Shown here: positions 24,091 through 33,238 of the stretch, piece after piece
How positions within the stretch are numbered: the stretch's first letter is position 1
How the letters are laid out: the number at the start of each line of letters is the position of its first letter
NCBI GenBank assembly: GCA_016699835.1
Contig: CP064987.1
Coordinates: 868,001 to 932,000 of the forward strand
From: Phycisphaerales bacterium
GTDB lineage: Bacteria > Planctomycetota > Phycisphaerae > Phycisphaerales > UBA1924
Direction of reading: 5' to 3'
DNA: 64,000 nt
The notes under the pieces: generated by a model
The model's database searches: none
What the model was told of the DNA's origin: nothing
The model's input: only the letters and a program-made list of their open reading frames with translations
Position numbers and translations under genes: made by a program

Positions 24091-26687
24091 CACGGCCCTG
24101 TCGGGGTTCCGGCGCCCGTCGCGGCCGGCACGCCCTGTGGCCGGAGCACCACGCCCAAATCACGGAAACGAATCGCCGCGCCCACACCTCCCGCGAGTCC
24201 CGTGCCGCGCACGGCATACGGCCGACCCCCATCCGCGAGGCGCCGCCTCTGGATCTCCACGAGCAAACGCAAATCCGCGTCGCCGCTCGCGCTCGCCCGC
24301 TCAAAGATCGGCAGGTCTGCCGACGCCGCCCGAGTCACGATCACCAGCCCGAGCAGCGAGACCTCGGCCTCGTTCAGCACGGCATCATCGAACGCCTTCA
24401 GCGATGGGATCTCACCCGATGGCGGAAGCGCCGCGATCGCCCATCGGCGCGACGCCACGTCCCACGTCGGATACGCCGTCGCCAATGCCCCCGCGAGCGT
24501 CTCAAGCCCGCCCGCCTCGGTCGTGATTCCTTCTCTCATGGCGAACACCGCACGGACCGCGGTGAGGAGCGTGGGCAGATCGCGCGACGCCGCAGTCTTC
24601 ACACGCTCGACCAGTTCCGCCGGTGTCTGCCTCGCCTCGGGGATCGCGCCCCGCACGATCGACTCGGTCTGGGTCTCGACGCAGCCGGGTCCTTTATCTC
24701 GCCCTCCGCCCGGAAGATCCACGAATCCCTGGAGCACGCGCCACCTCGTGCGCGTCGCCACGCCCGACGCCGTCTGAGACACCCATGCCGTCGGCCCGAT
24801 CTCGAGCGGGAACTCCGCCTCGAGCGACTCGCCGGGGTTCAGCCGAAGCCGATGGGCGCAATCAAGCACTTCCGGAAAGACCAGCGAGATAAAGACATCA
24901 GGCCCCGCGGAGAATGAGGGCGCGAACATCACTCGCGAGTTGATCGGCTTGCCCACGCCCAGTCCGAGCGGGATCCGAGAGATATTCCTGAGTTTGACCT
25001 TCGCCATCGCTCGATCGAGCGCCCCCGCCGACGTTGGCATCACCTGCACGCTCAGCGTCTCGAAGGTCTTCGGCTCGCGGATCATCAGATCGACCCACGC
25101 CGGGATCCCTTCCGCGAACGCGTCGGCCGCCTCGGCGTCCTTCCACGCGATTCCTGACGATTCCATGAGCGCCCGCGCTTTGAGGCTCGCGATCGCGCCC
25201 GCCGGCGACAAGGGCGAGGCGCTCCACGCCCCGCGCAGCCCTCGCACGCGAGTCGCCGTGTCGCTGGCTCGCTCCCCCGAGATTGCCCGCGACCATGCGA
25301 TCCAGACGGAATCGCCCAGGTCGTCGGCGTTCGCCGGCGATGAGCCGCTCCGCGCCACAGCCAACGCACGCAGCGCCTGCGCCTCGGGATCGGCCGACTC
25401 CAGACCCTCGATCGCCTTGGGGAGATCCGCCTCGATCGCCTCAGCATCGATCCCCGTGATCGCGCGCCAACAGGTGAGCGTCGCCCAACTCCGCCGGATG
25501 GTCCCCTTCACATCCTCCTCGCTCATCCCCTCGGGGCGTTTGAGCGGGTCGAGAAGGTTGATCGCGTTGGTGTCCACCGTGGCCTTGAGATCCGCCATCG
25601 CGCGTGCGAGGCGGTCGGCATCTCCCATCGCCATCGCGCACGCGATCCGGATCGGCTCGTACTCGATGCTCAACCGGATGTCGTCCTCCGCGGGCAAGTT
25701 ATCCGTCGGGAGCAGCGCCTCCTCGCGCGCCTTTCGCACCCGCGCGACCTCGGCACGCTGCTTCGACACTTCCAGATCGAGCGCGTCATAGACCTCCTCC
25801 GGCGTCGACGTCAGCCAGCGCAGCACGTACGCCTCGACCGACGACTCCCGGCTCAGCCGCTCCGCCGCAAGCGACCGCAGGTCCAGTTCGTTTGAATGAA
25901 ACCGCTTGGCCGCCCCCCACGCCCCGGCTCTCGCGAACTCGATCGCCAGGCGGCGATGCGTGTTCGGATCGAGCGGATCCGCATACAGCAGATTCGACAG
26001 GAGATCCCACCGCCCGGACCGCGCGTCCACACGCTGCTCATAGACCGTGAGCGCCAGGAGCGCCGCGTCCTTGTTCGTCGAGTCCAACCGGATCGCCTGC
26101 GCGAGCAGTTTCCCGAATCCTCCCTCGTCGCCCTGCTCACGCTTCAGGAGTGCGGCATCGAGCGCCAATCGGCTGCGAATCGCGGGATCCAGGGATGCCC
26201 CCGCCGCACCGAGCACGCGTTCATACGCCGCAATCCGCTCGTCGGCCGTCTGCAACCGCGCGAACGTCGAGGAGAGCAGGCGTAACTTCGCGACCGAGTC
26301 CGCCGGGTCGAGTTCGATCACGCGGCGCGTGGCCCGATCGAGAGACGCCGCCTCGCCCCAGTTGTACGCGGCCTCCGCGGCCCGTCTGGCGAGCGACACA
26401 TCGCCGGGCCGAAGTCGAAGCGCTTCCTCGAGCATGAAGTACGCCGCGGCATAGTCGTCCGCCGAGGGACGCTGCATCGCGCGAAGATCCATGAGCGCGA
26501 CGATCGCGAGAGCGTCCGAGGTCACTTCCACGAGTGTCGGTGCCGCGGCGGCTTCCACCTCTCGAGGCGACTCAATCCGCGACCACGCGACGGGCGTCCA
26601 TGCGCCGAACGCCCCCATCGCGCCCACGGCGATCAAGACCCGCGCCACACCACGCCTCGCGGCACGCCGTGCAATTGTGGAACTCAA
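24090..26687 (-). CDS. Large secreted or membrane-anchored tetratricopeptide-like protein
   Basis: Protein of 865 residues. I place the start at TTG 26687 because GGAGG lies seven bases upstream, the codon overlaps the stop of the small membrane gene (TTGA), and it opens a signal or anchor helix (RVLIAVGAMGAFGAW). The open frame runs further to 27026, but that part is antisense-free overlap with the real gene at 26684. Helical repeats at about 70-260 (YFMLEEALRLRPGDVSLARRAAEAAYNWGEAASLDRATRRVIELDPAD) look like TPRs. The C-terminal half has beta-rich segments (LNPGESLEAEFPLEIGP) and more helices. No enzyme motif is seen. It probably scaffolds an envelope complex with its operon neighbours. Confidence 0.75.
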   Translation of the reverse strand: MSSTIARRAARRGVARVLIAVGAMGAFGAWTPVAWSRIESPREVEAAAAPTLVEVTSDALAIVALMDLRAMQRPSADDYAAAYFMLEEALRLRPGDVSLARRAAEAAYNWGEAASLDRATRRVIELDPADSVAKLRLLSSTFARLQTADERIAAYERVLGAAGASLDPAIRSRLALDAALLKREQGDEGGFGKLLAQAIRLDSTNKDAALLALTVYEQRVDARSGRWDLLSNLLYADPLDPNTHRRLAIEFARAGAWGAAKRFHSNELDLRSLAAERLSRESSVEAYVLRWLTSTPEEVYDALDLEVSKQRAEVARVRKAREEALLPTDNLPAEDDIRLSIEYEPIRIACAMAMGDADRLARAMADLKATVDTNAINLLDPLKRPEGMSEEDVKGTIRRSWATLTCWRAITGIDAEAIEADLPKAIEGLESADPEAQALRALAVARSGSSPANADDLGDSVWIAWSRAISGERASDTATRVRGLRGAWSASPLSPAGAIASLKARALMESSGIAWKDAEAADAFAEGIPAWVDLMIREPKTFETLSVQVMPTSAGALDRAMAKVKLRNISRIPLGLGVGKPINSRVMFAPSFSAGPDVFISLVFPEVLDCAHRLRLNPGESLEAEFPLEIGPTAWVSQTASGVATRTRWRVLQGFVDLPGGGRDKGPGCVETQTESIVRGAIPEARQTPAELVERVKTAASRDLPTLLTAVRAVFAMREGITTEAGGLETLAGALATAYPTWDVASRRWAIAALPPSGEIPSLKAFDDAVLNEAEVSLLGLVIVTRAASADLPIFERASASGDADLRLLVEIQRRRLADGGRPYAVRGTGLAGGVGAAIRFRDLGVVLRPQGVPAATGAGTPTGP

Positions 26688-27007
26688 CCCATGCCTCCGC
26701 TGCTGACCAGCCAGACACCCGAGACGATCAGCCCGACCAGAAAGCCCAGGAACGTGATCGCCTCCGCCGCCGTCACCACACGACGGTCGGCCCGTGGGAA
26801 CAATCGGTCCGCGACCAGCACCATGAACAGAAACGCGCCGCCCAGAATCCCCGCGAGGCCCATCTGGATCCGGATCGCCCCGGGGATCGACGAGAACATC
26901 CGCGGCGCCTCGAGCGTCACCCAGAACCCCGCCGACGCCATCGCCGCCGCCCACGCCGTAGCGAGAACCAGCAGAGCACCGCGATGGAATCGGGCCGAGA
27001 CGATCAC
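26684..27007 (-). CDS. Small membrane protein, three helices
   Basis: Protein of 107 residues with membrane helices at about 10-30, 47-65 and 80-101 and a short basic loop (RLFPRADRR). The start is GTG 27007 with no clear Shine-Dalgarno site. The stop overlaps the TTG start of the next gene by two bases, and the GGAGG used by that gene lies inside this one, so the two are coupled. I do not recognise the family. The gene opens a three-gene minus-strand operon running to 23071 and begins 71 bases after the end of rho. Confidence 0.65.
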   Translation of the reverse strand: MIVSARFHRGALLVLATAWAAAMASAGFWVTLEAPRMFSSIPGAIRIQMGLAGILGGAFLFMVLVADRLFPRADRRVVTAAEAITFLGFLVGLIVSGVWLVSSGGMG

Positions 27008-27077
27008 GCACGACTGTATGGTGCAACCCGCGCCAGGGTTCGACCAGACGGCACCATCACGACCTGAAACCAGTCTC

Positions 27078-28979
27078 TCAACCCAGCGCCATCGTCATGA
27101 GGAACTCGGCGTTGGTCTTGACCTTCTTCATCTTGCCCTTGAGCAGTTCCATCGCCTCGACCACGTTCATGTCCGAGAGGACCTTGCGAAGGCGATAGAC
27201 CAGTTCCAGTTCCTTGGGGTCCAGCAGCAGTTCCTCGCGCCGCGTCCCCGACGCCGAGACGTCGATCGCCGGCCAGATCCGCTTCTCGACGAGTTTGCGG
27301 TCCAGGTGCAACTCGGCGTTGCCCGTCCCCTTGAACTCCTCGAAGATCACCTCGTCCATCTTGGATCCGGTGTCCACGAGCGCCGTCCCGATGATCGTCA
27401 GGCTCCCGCCGCTCTCGATCGCGCGGGCCGCGCCGAAGAACTTCTTGGGGCGCTGCAGCGCGTTGCTATCGAGACCGCCCGTCATGATCTTGCCCGAGTG
27501 CGGCATCTCGGCGTTGTACGCGCGAGCGAGTCGCGTGATCGAGTCGAGCAGGATCACCACGTCCTCGCCGAACTCCACCATCCGCTTGGCCTTCTCGATC
27601 ACCATCTCGGCGACCTGCACATGCCTCGACGACTGCTCGTCGAACGTCGACGCCACCACCTCGACCATCGGCCCGGAGCAGTTGCGCTTGAAGTCCGTCA
27701 CTTCCTCGGGGCGCTCGTCCACCAGGAGCACGATGATGTGCGTCTCGGGATAGTTCCTCGTGATCGCCTTGGTGATCTTCTGCATCAGGACCGTCTTGCC
27801 CGTGCGCGGCGGGGCCACGATCAGCATGCGCTGACCCTTCCCGATCGGCGTCACCAGATCCACCACCCGGCACTCGATCTCGCTCGGGTCCGTCTCCAGC
27901 ACGAACCGCTCCTCCGGGTGCAGAGGCGTCAACTCCTCGAAGTTCTTCATCTCGTGGACCTTCGCCGGCGAACGACCGTTCACCTGGTCCACACGCAGGA
28001 GCGCAAAGTACTTCTCGCTCTCCTTGGGAGGCCGCACCAGCCCCTTTACCACCATCCCGCGACGCAGCCCGAATCTCCGGACGAGCGACGGCGAGATATA
28101 GATGTCGTCCGCGCCGGGGAGATAACTCTGCTCCGCCGAGCGCAGGAATCCGAACCCGTCGGGCATGACCTCGAGCGAGCCCTCGCCGAACATCAATCCC
28201 TGGCGGGCCGCACGGGCCTTGAGGATCTTCAGCACCAGTTCCTGCCGGGGCAGGTCGTGATACTCCTCCAGCCCCTCGCGATCCGCGACCTTGTAGAGTT
28301 CCTTCTCCTCCATCTGCTGGAGGTCATTGATGCTGACGGCCTCGCCCAGCGCCTTGGAGTCCACGCTCTTGGCGATCCGGTCGAGTTCCGCCGCCTCGCG
28401 CTCGAGTTCCTCATCGCTGGGGAGCGAGGGATCGTGCGACCGGCTGGAGAACCCGCCGAAGCCCATGCCCCCGCCGCCGCCCTTGCGACGCTTCTTCTTC
28501 CGCCGGAAGCCGCGGTCATTGTGCCCAAAGCCGCCCTGCCCGCCGAACGACTGTCCCTGCGAATGGAATCCCTGATCACGCGGGCCGCCCTCGCGTCTGT
28601 CACCTTCACGCGAGCCACTGTCGCGTGAACTCTCGCGACCGCCGTTGCCCTCGCCTCGGATCTCACCTCGTCCGCCAGTGCCGCGGCCCTCGGACGATCC
28701 ACCCTCCGAACGCCCTTCTGAACGAGTTTCCGAGCGTGAGTCACTCCGGCTCTCGCTCCGGGACTCCGAGCGTGGCTCGGACTTGGGCTCGGGCTTCGGC
28801 TCGGGCTTGGGTTCGGTCGTCCGATCCGCGGCCTTGGTCGCGCGGGCCGGTGGCTCAATCGCCTTCGCCGCTGCGGCCGCCGCCGACGTGCTGCGGACCG
28901 GGGTCCCCTGCCTCACACGCCCGCGGGTCGTGGATTTGTCGGCGTTCTTTTTCTCATCCGTGGTGGTCGACTTCGCCAT
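27078..28979 (-). CDS. rho: Transcription termination factor Rho with long charged N-terminal extension
   Basis: Protein of 633 residues against about 420 in Escherichia coli. Residues 1-180 are an added low-complexity segment: Ala-rich, then SESRSESRSDSRSETRSEG, then Gly/Arg-rich with a KKKRRKGGGGG cluster. The conserved protein follows: Rho_N (about 215-262), the cold-shock-like RNA-binding domain (VMPDGFGFLR, YISPSLVRRFGLRRGMVVKG) and the RecA-type ATPase with PPRTGKTVLM, VDERPEEVTDF and LLDSITRLARAYN. The C-terminus (KTNAEFLMTMALG) is full. Extensions of this basic, disordered kind occur in high-G+C bacteria and are thought to widen RNA binding. It lies behind a 455-base leader. Confidence 0.95.
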   Translation of the reverse strand: MAKSTTTDEKKNADKSTTRGRVRQGTPVRSTSAAAAAAKAIEPPARATKAADRTTEPKPEPKPEPKSEPRSESRSESRSDSRSETRSEGRSEGGSSEGRGTGGRGEIRGEGNGGRESSRDSGSREGDRREGGPRDQGFHSQGQSFGGQGGFGHNDRGFRRKKKRRKGGGGGMGFGGFSSRSHDPSLPSDEELEREAAELDRIAKSVDSKALGEAVSINDLQQMEEKELYKVADREGLEEYHDLPRQELVLKILKARAARQGLMFGEGSLEVMPDGFGFLRSAEQSYLPGADDIYISPSLVRRFGLRRGMVVKGLVRPPKESEKYFALLRVDQVNGRSPAKVHEMKNFEELTPLHPEERFVLETDPSEIECRVVDLVTPIGKGQRMLIVAPPRTGKTVLMQKITKAITRNYPETHIIVLLVDERPEEVTDFKRNCSGPMVEVVASTFDEQSSRHVQVAEMVIEKAKRMVEFGEDVVILLDSITRLARAYNAEMPHSGKIMTGGLDSNALQRPKKFFGAARAIESGGSLTIIGTALVDTGSKMDEVIFEEFKGTGNAELHLDRKLVEKRIWPAIDVSASGTRREELLLDPKELELVYRLRKVLSDMNVVEAMELLKGKMKKVKTNAEFLMTMALG

Positions 28980-29434
28980 GAAACTTCTCGCTTGCAGAAC
29001 ACTCGGCCTTGGCCGCCTCGCGGTCGCGCCAGAGCACGCCCGCAGAAAAAAACACAGAACTGAAGAGTGAACATCACCCGCGTGGGCACGGGCGATGGAA
29101 TCGACGTGACGCCCGGCAATCCGTGTGACTGCAAGTCTTCACACTCGCGTCACGCGACAACCGGCAACAGCCCACAAGCCATGTCGGTCTCGCCTGCTCC
29201 AGGACTCGAAACCGTGAATCTCCCGAGATCGCTCCCAGCCGCCGAGTGACCTTGGCACAAGGCCAACACCACGGCAACGCCGGACATTCAACGAGAGTGC
29301 ATTCGTGTCAAGAAGTTCGCTGTCTGAGCCTCGAGGCACGCCGGATCAGGCCGCCGCGACAACCCCGCGAACACACAAGTATACCCATCCAAAGCCCAAG
29401 GCAAGTCCAAAGGTCCCGCCCCGTTCCATACGCG
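28980..29434. other. Long rho leader / intergenic region
   Basis: 455 bases between the CoaE-fusion gene end and the rho start. I see no convincing gene, tRNA or intrinsic terminator. A TTGACA lies on the minus strand at 29311-29306, but no matching -10 box follows at a normal distance. Since rho in other bacteria is autoregulated through its leader, a long untranslated leader is plausible here; that is inference only. Confidence 0.5.
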
Positions 29435-30571
29435 TCAAACCCGCTCGCCCTTCGCCCCGGTCACGATCCGCCCGCGAGTCTTCTCCAGAATGGTCCGAGA
29501 GATCGACTCCAGACGGTCCATCCCGCCATCGTTCACGATCACTTCATCGGATCTTTGCCGCTTCTCATCGAGGGAAATCTGCGACTTCTCCCGCCGGTCC
29601 AGTTCTTCCTCGGTCCACCCCCGCGTCCTCCGGACCCGCTCCAGCCGGATCTCCCGCGGCGCGTCGACAAAGATCACCACGTCGCACTCCTTGTCCAGCC
29701 CCGCCTCAAAGAGCAGCGGCGCATCCACCACCACTCCGGGTCGCCCCTCCGCCGTCGCCCGCCGGACCATCTCATCCCGCCGCGCCCGCACGATCGGATG
29801 CGTCAGCCCCTCGAGCCGCCGCCGCGCCTCCGCATCCGCGAAGATCACATCCGCCAGCGCCCGCCGGCTCACCTTCCCCGACTCGGCATCAAAGACCTTC
29901 TCCCCCCACCACTCACGAAGTTGCGCGCGCACCTCGGGCAACTCCAACGCCGCCTTCGCCTCGGCATCCGAATCCGAGACCAGGCACCCCAGCGCCTCGA
30001 ACGCGCGCGCTACCTTCGACTTCCCCGCCCCGATGCCCCCTGCCAACCCGATCACCACCGCCCGCATCGCTACGCGCGCGCCGTCCGACCGCTCGCGGAT
30101 CTTCGCCACAAGTCCGTCAACGCCCACAACCGATCGCCACACCACGCCGACGCCATCAGACCCCGCCGACGTCACCCGGATCGTCCCCAGCCCGAGCACA
30201 CGCTCCGCCAGGGACCGTGTCACCACGAGATGCTGAATCCGCGCGACATCCATCTCCACGCTATTCCGCCGGACCACGCCCCACGTCGCCCGCACGCGCT
30301 CTTCGCCCAGCGTGTATTCCCGCGACCACCAGTCGAGCACGGCCCAGACCACACGCAGCACCACGACCAGAATGCCATACGCCCCGATCACCCCCGCGCG
30401 AGCCGGGGCCGTCCGCCCGGCGATCGCCCACGCCCCCCACGCGACGATTCCCAGCAGCACGACCGATCGCCACGACGAGAGCGCGACAAACCACGCGCTC
30501 GGCCTGGTCCGAACATCTTGCCCCTCGTGTCGTGACGCGTCGAGCATCGTGACGTTCATCGTGGAGTTCAT
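29435..30571 (-). CDS. coaE: PH-domain (bPH2) membrane protein fused to dephospho-CoA kinase
   Basis: One uninterrupted frame encodes two proteins. About residues 1-165 (from ATG 30571) contain one or two membrane helices (SVVLLGIVAWGAWAI, GAYGILVVVLRVVWAVLDWW) and a bacterial PH domain (YTLGEERVRATWGVVRRNSVEMDVARIQHLVVTRSLAERVLGLGTI). From residue 169 (base 30067) the sequence is a complete dephospho-CoA kinase: P-loop GLAGGIGAGKS, DSDAEAKAALE, LTHPIVRARRDEM, VVVDAPLLFEAGLDKECD and QISLDEKRQRSD. That enzyme adds the 3'-phosphate in the last step of coenzyme A synthesis. No Shine-Dalgarno site precedes the internal ATG, so a true fusion is more likely than two genes. The exact N-terminus is uncertain (30601, 30559 and 30547 are alternatives). 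Confidence 0.8.
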   Translation of the reverse strand: MNSTMNVTMLDASRHEGQDVRTRPSAWFVALSSWRSVVLLGIVAWGAWAIAGRTAPARAGVIGAYGILVVVLRVVWAVLDWWSREYTLGEERVRATWGVVRRNSVEMDVARIQHLVVTRSLAERVLGLGTIRVTSAGSDGVGVVWRSVVGVDGLVAKIRERSDGARVAMRAVVIGLAGGIGAGKSKVARAFEALGCLVSDSDAEAKAALELPEVRAQLREWWGEKVFDAESGKVSRRALADVIFADAEARRRLEGLTHPIVRARRDEMVRRATAEGRPGVVVDAPLLFEAGLDKECDVVIFVDAPREIRLERVRRTRGWTEEELDRREKSQISLDEKRQRSDEVIVNDGGMDRLESISRTILEKTRGRIVTGAKGERV

Positions 30572-30617
30572 CGGCCGAGAGAGCCACCGACCATCGCACA
30601 CGAATTACAATCCCAAG

Positions 30618-31184
30618 TCACAACGCCTCAGCCCTCAGCGTCGCGATACTCGGCAGATTCCGATAGAACCCGTCGTAATCCAACCCATACCCGACCACAA
30701 ACTCGTCGGGAATATCAAACCCGACATAGTCCGCCTTCACGTCCACCCGCGCCTTGCCAGGCTTGCGAAGCAGCACGCACGTCCGCAGGCTCGCCGGCCG
30801 CTGCTCCTTGATCAGCCGCGTCACCACGTCCAGCGTCGCGCCGCTGTCGAGAATGTCGTCCACCACCAGCACGTGCTGCCCCTCGAGCGATTTCGGCAAC
30901 TCGTGGCTGATCGAGACGCCCTTCGACTCCATGCTCTTTCCCGGATAACTCGACACGCCGATCAGTTCCAGACGCAGTTTCACGGGCAGCCTTCGGATCA
31001 GGTCGGCCACAAAGACCATCGACCCCGTCAGGATCGGGATCAGCGTCAGGCGCAACTCCTGCCCACCCTGCTCGGCCTTGGCCATCAGCGGGCGCAGGTC
31101 CGCCGTGATCCGCTGGCCGATCTCGTCCACGCGGTTGGCGATCCGAAGCTCGTCGATCAGGATCTTCTCGATCTCGGGGAACAT
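30618..31184 (-). CDS. hpt: Hypoxanthine phosphoribosyltransferase
   Basis: Protein of 188 residues from ATG 31184 (MFPEIEKILIDE). It has the type I phosphoribosyltransferase fold: the PRPP loop VLVVDDILDSGATL, the LTGSMVFVADLIRRL motif near residue 60 and the purine-binding YVGFDIPDEFVVGYGLDY at the end. It salvages hypoxanthine (and usually guanine) to the nucleotide using PRPP in the cytoplasm. The gene lies 46 bases upstream of the CoaE fusion on the same strand and may be co-transcribed with it. It is divergent from glucose-6-phosphate isomerase with a 73-base gap. Confidence 0.95.
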   Translation of the reverse strand: MFPEIEKILIDELRIANRVDEIGQRITADLRPLMAKAEQGGQELRLTLIPILTGSMVFVADLIRRLPVKLRLELIGVSSYPGKSMESKGVSISHELPKSLEGQHVLVVDDILDSGATLDVVTRLIKEQRPASLRTCVLLRKPGKARVDVKADYVGFDIPDEFVVGYGLDYDGFYRNLPSIATLRAEAL

Positions 31185-31257
31185 GAGACGACAGGGTATC
31201 CGCCACTGCACACATGGCACGATCCCGGCGTCAACCCGCCACGCCCTACCCTGCGCC

Positions 31258-32670
31258 ATGCTCAAAATCGATTACACCAACTGCCTCTCCAACGCCGTCG
31301 CCCAGCACGGCCTCGACGCCGCCACCTTCGACCCCAAAGGCCCCAACGCGGCCCGCATGGCCGAACTCACCCGATCCCTCACCAAGTCCCGTGGCACAGG
31401 CTGGGAACGCTGGCGCAACCTCTGGACTCGCCCCACCCGCGACGAGCACACGTCGGCGATCAAGAAAATCGTCGCCGAGCGTGCCGGGCGCTTCGAGAAT
31501 CTCGTCGTCCTCGGGATCGGCGGCTCGGCCCTCGGCAACATAGCGCTTCAATCGGCCCTCAACCCCTCGACCCACAATCTTCTCCCCGCGGACAAGCGTC
31601 GAGGCCCGCGCCTCTTTGTCCTCGACAACGTCGATCCCGACGCCTTCCACAGCGCCCTCTCCTTCTGCGAGTCCTGCCCCGGCGGAATCAAGAGCACCCT
31701 CTTTAACGTCGTCTCCAAATCCGGCGAGACCGCCGAGACCGCCGCCCAGTTCATGATCATCCGCGACCGCCTCAAGGCCGTTCTCGGCAAGGACTACGCG
31801 AGCCACATCGTCGCCACCACCGATCCCGCCAAGGGCACGATGCGGAAGATCTGCAACGACGAGGGATTCGTCACGCTCCCCGTCCCCGATGGCGTCGGCG
31901 GACGCTTCAGCGCCCTCAGCCCCGTCGGCCTCTTCTCCGCCTCGATGTGCGGCATCGACATCGACGCGCTCCTGGACGGCGCCGCCGCGATGGACGATCG
32001 CTGCTCGCGCGAATCGCTCAATGAGAACCCCGCCGCCACGCTCGCGCTCCTCCTCGTCGAACTCGGGAAGCGTGGCAAGCCCAACCACGTCCTCATGCCC
32101 TACGCCAACGCCCTCTACCTCCTCGCCGACTGGTACCGCCAACTCTGGGCCGAGAGCCTGGGCAAGGAGAAGAACACCAGGGGCGAGACCGTCTTCACGG
32201 GCTTCACTCCCATCAAGGCCCTCGGCGCGACAGACCAGCACTCCCAGATCCAGTTGTATCGCGAGGGCCCCAACGACAAGGTCGTCGGCCTCATCGAGGT
32301 CGAGTCCTTCGCCGCAAAGGTGGACATGCCCAGGGGCCTGGGCGTCGAGGCCCTCGCCTATCTCGAAGGGAAGCCCATGAGCGCCCTCCTCAACGCCGAA
32401 CTCAAGGCCACCGCCTACGCCCTCACCCACTCCAAACGCCCGAACTACACCATCCGATTCCCCAGGATCGACGAGCACCACGTCGGCGAGTTCATGGCCC
32501 TGTGGCAGATCGCCACCGCCTATGCCGGGCTGATGCTGGGCATCGACGCCTACGACCAGCCCGCCGTCGAACTCGGAAAACAGGCGACCTTTGCGCTCAT
32601 GGGACGCACGGGATACGAACAACTCCGCGGGCAACTCGACTCAGCGACTGTCGCGCGGCACATCGTCTGA
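31258..32670 (+). CDS. pgi: Glucose-6-phosphate isomerase
   Basis: Protein of 470 residues starting MLKIDYTNCLSNAV; the open frame extends upstream antisense to hpt but ATG 31258 matches family starts. The SIS-type motifs are clear: LVVLGIGGSALGN, FNVVSKSGETAETAAQF, VTLPVPDGVGGRFSALSPVGL, and TPIKALGATDQHSQIQLYREGP with the catalytic residues. It interconverts glucose-6-phosphate and fructose-6-phosphate in glycolysis and gluconeogenesis. The length fits the shorter bacterial type (about 450 residues) rather than the 550-residue enterobacterial form. A single-gene unit. Confidence 0.95.
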   Translation: MLKIDYTNCLSNAVAQHGLDAATFDPKGPNAARMAELTRSLTKSRGTGWERWRNLWTRPTRDEHTSAIKKIVAERAGRFENLVVLGIGGSALGNIALQSALNPSTHNLLPADKRRGPRLFVLDNVDPDAFHSALSFCESCPGGIKSTLFNVVSKSGETAETAAQFMIIRDRLKAVLGKDYASHIVATTDPAKGTMRKICNDEGFVTLPVPDGVGGRFSALSPVGLFSASMCGIDIDALLDGAAAMDDRCSRESLNENPAATLALLLVELGKRGKPNHVLMPYANALYLLADWYRQLWAESLGKEKNTRGETVFTGFTPIKALGATDQHSQIQLYREGPNDKVVGLIEVESFAAKVDMPRGLGVEALAYLEGKPMSALLNAELKATAYALTHSKRPNYTIRFPRIDEHHVGEFMALWQIATAYAGLMLGIDAYDQPAVELGKQATFALMGRTGYEQLRGQLDSATVARHIV

Positions 32671-32976
32671 CCTCGACTCTCGCACGAAGTGTCCCACACC
32701 AAAGTCTGTACAGTTGTACGAGCAATCACACAGCCTAACTTGACATGAATGACCGGGCACGAATCAAAGTTGTAAAGATGGGAAACTTGACTGTTCGCAG
32801 TTGTTTCGCATCGTGTCAGCAGGGCACGAAAACTCGTGAAACTCCCGCCCCGCGACTTGAAATCGTGGGACGTTTCCGTCACAATCGCGGTCTCGTGAGT
32901 TGGTGACAGGCTGGCACGCGCCGAAAGGATCTCGAATCGTACTGGCCCGCCCCATCCGTGTCTGGGGAGTTGTGCC
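32671..32976. other. Intergenic region without recognised gene
   Basis: 306 bases between pgi and a small membrane gene, both on the plus strand. It is less G+C-rich than the surroundings. TTGACA occurs at about 32741 but lacks a good -10 box. No intrinsic terminator with a T tract was seen after pgi. Probably holds the promoter of the next gene. Confidence 0.4.
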
Positions 32977-33195
32977 ATGTCTGGTCTCTTCGAAATCGTC
33001 AGCGGACTCATGCTCGTCGTCGGCGTGATGTCAATCTTCAATCGCGCGGGGCGCCCGTGCTCCGCCGTGGTCGGCGTCACGCTGATCCTCGCCTCGGTAC
33101 TGTGTGTTGTCACACAAACGTGGTGGACGGTCGCGCTGGGGCTTGCGGTCGCCGTGGCCTGCCGCGTTGTCGGACCAAGCGCGGCCCGGGCTTAG
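32977..33195 (+). CDS. Small two-helix membrane protein
   Basis: Protein of 72 residues with GGGGAG well placed before ATG 32977. Two hydrophobic helices (about 4-20 IVSGLMLVVGVMSIF, and 29-62 AVVGVTLILASVLCVV...ALGLAVAVACRVV) fill nearly the whole chain, separated by a short basic turn NRAGRPC. No family is recognised. The good ribosome site and the conserved hydrophobic pattern make it a likely gene rather than chance. It ends 43 bases before a convergent gene. Confidence 0.6.
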   Translation: MSGLFEIVSGLMLVVGVMSIFNRAGRPCSAVVGVTLILASVLCVVTQTWWTVALGLAVAVACRVVGPSAARA

Positions 33196-33238
33196 CCGCA
33201 ACAGCCGCGAGATCGAACCCAGACATCCGGAGTTTCGA

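Noticed and set aside
26688..27026. Upstream extension of the 865-residue protein
   Set aside because: The extra residues are Gly/Arg/Asp-rich and overlap a small membrane protein with proper helices. GGAGG and the TTGA overlap support the later start.
29195..29235. T-loop-like GGTTTCGAGTCC on the minus strand
   Set aside because: The flanking bases do not form a T stem and no acceptor, D or anticodon stems can be built.
29283..29311. TTGACA as a rho promoter
   Set aside because: With spacers of 16 to 18 bases the -10 position reads GAATGT, AATGTC or ATGTCC, none close to TATAAT.
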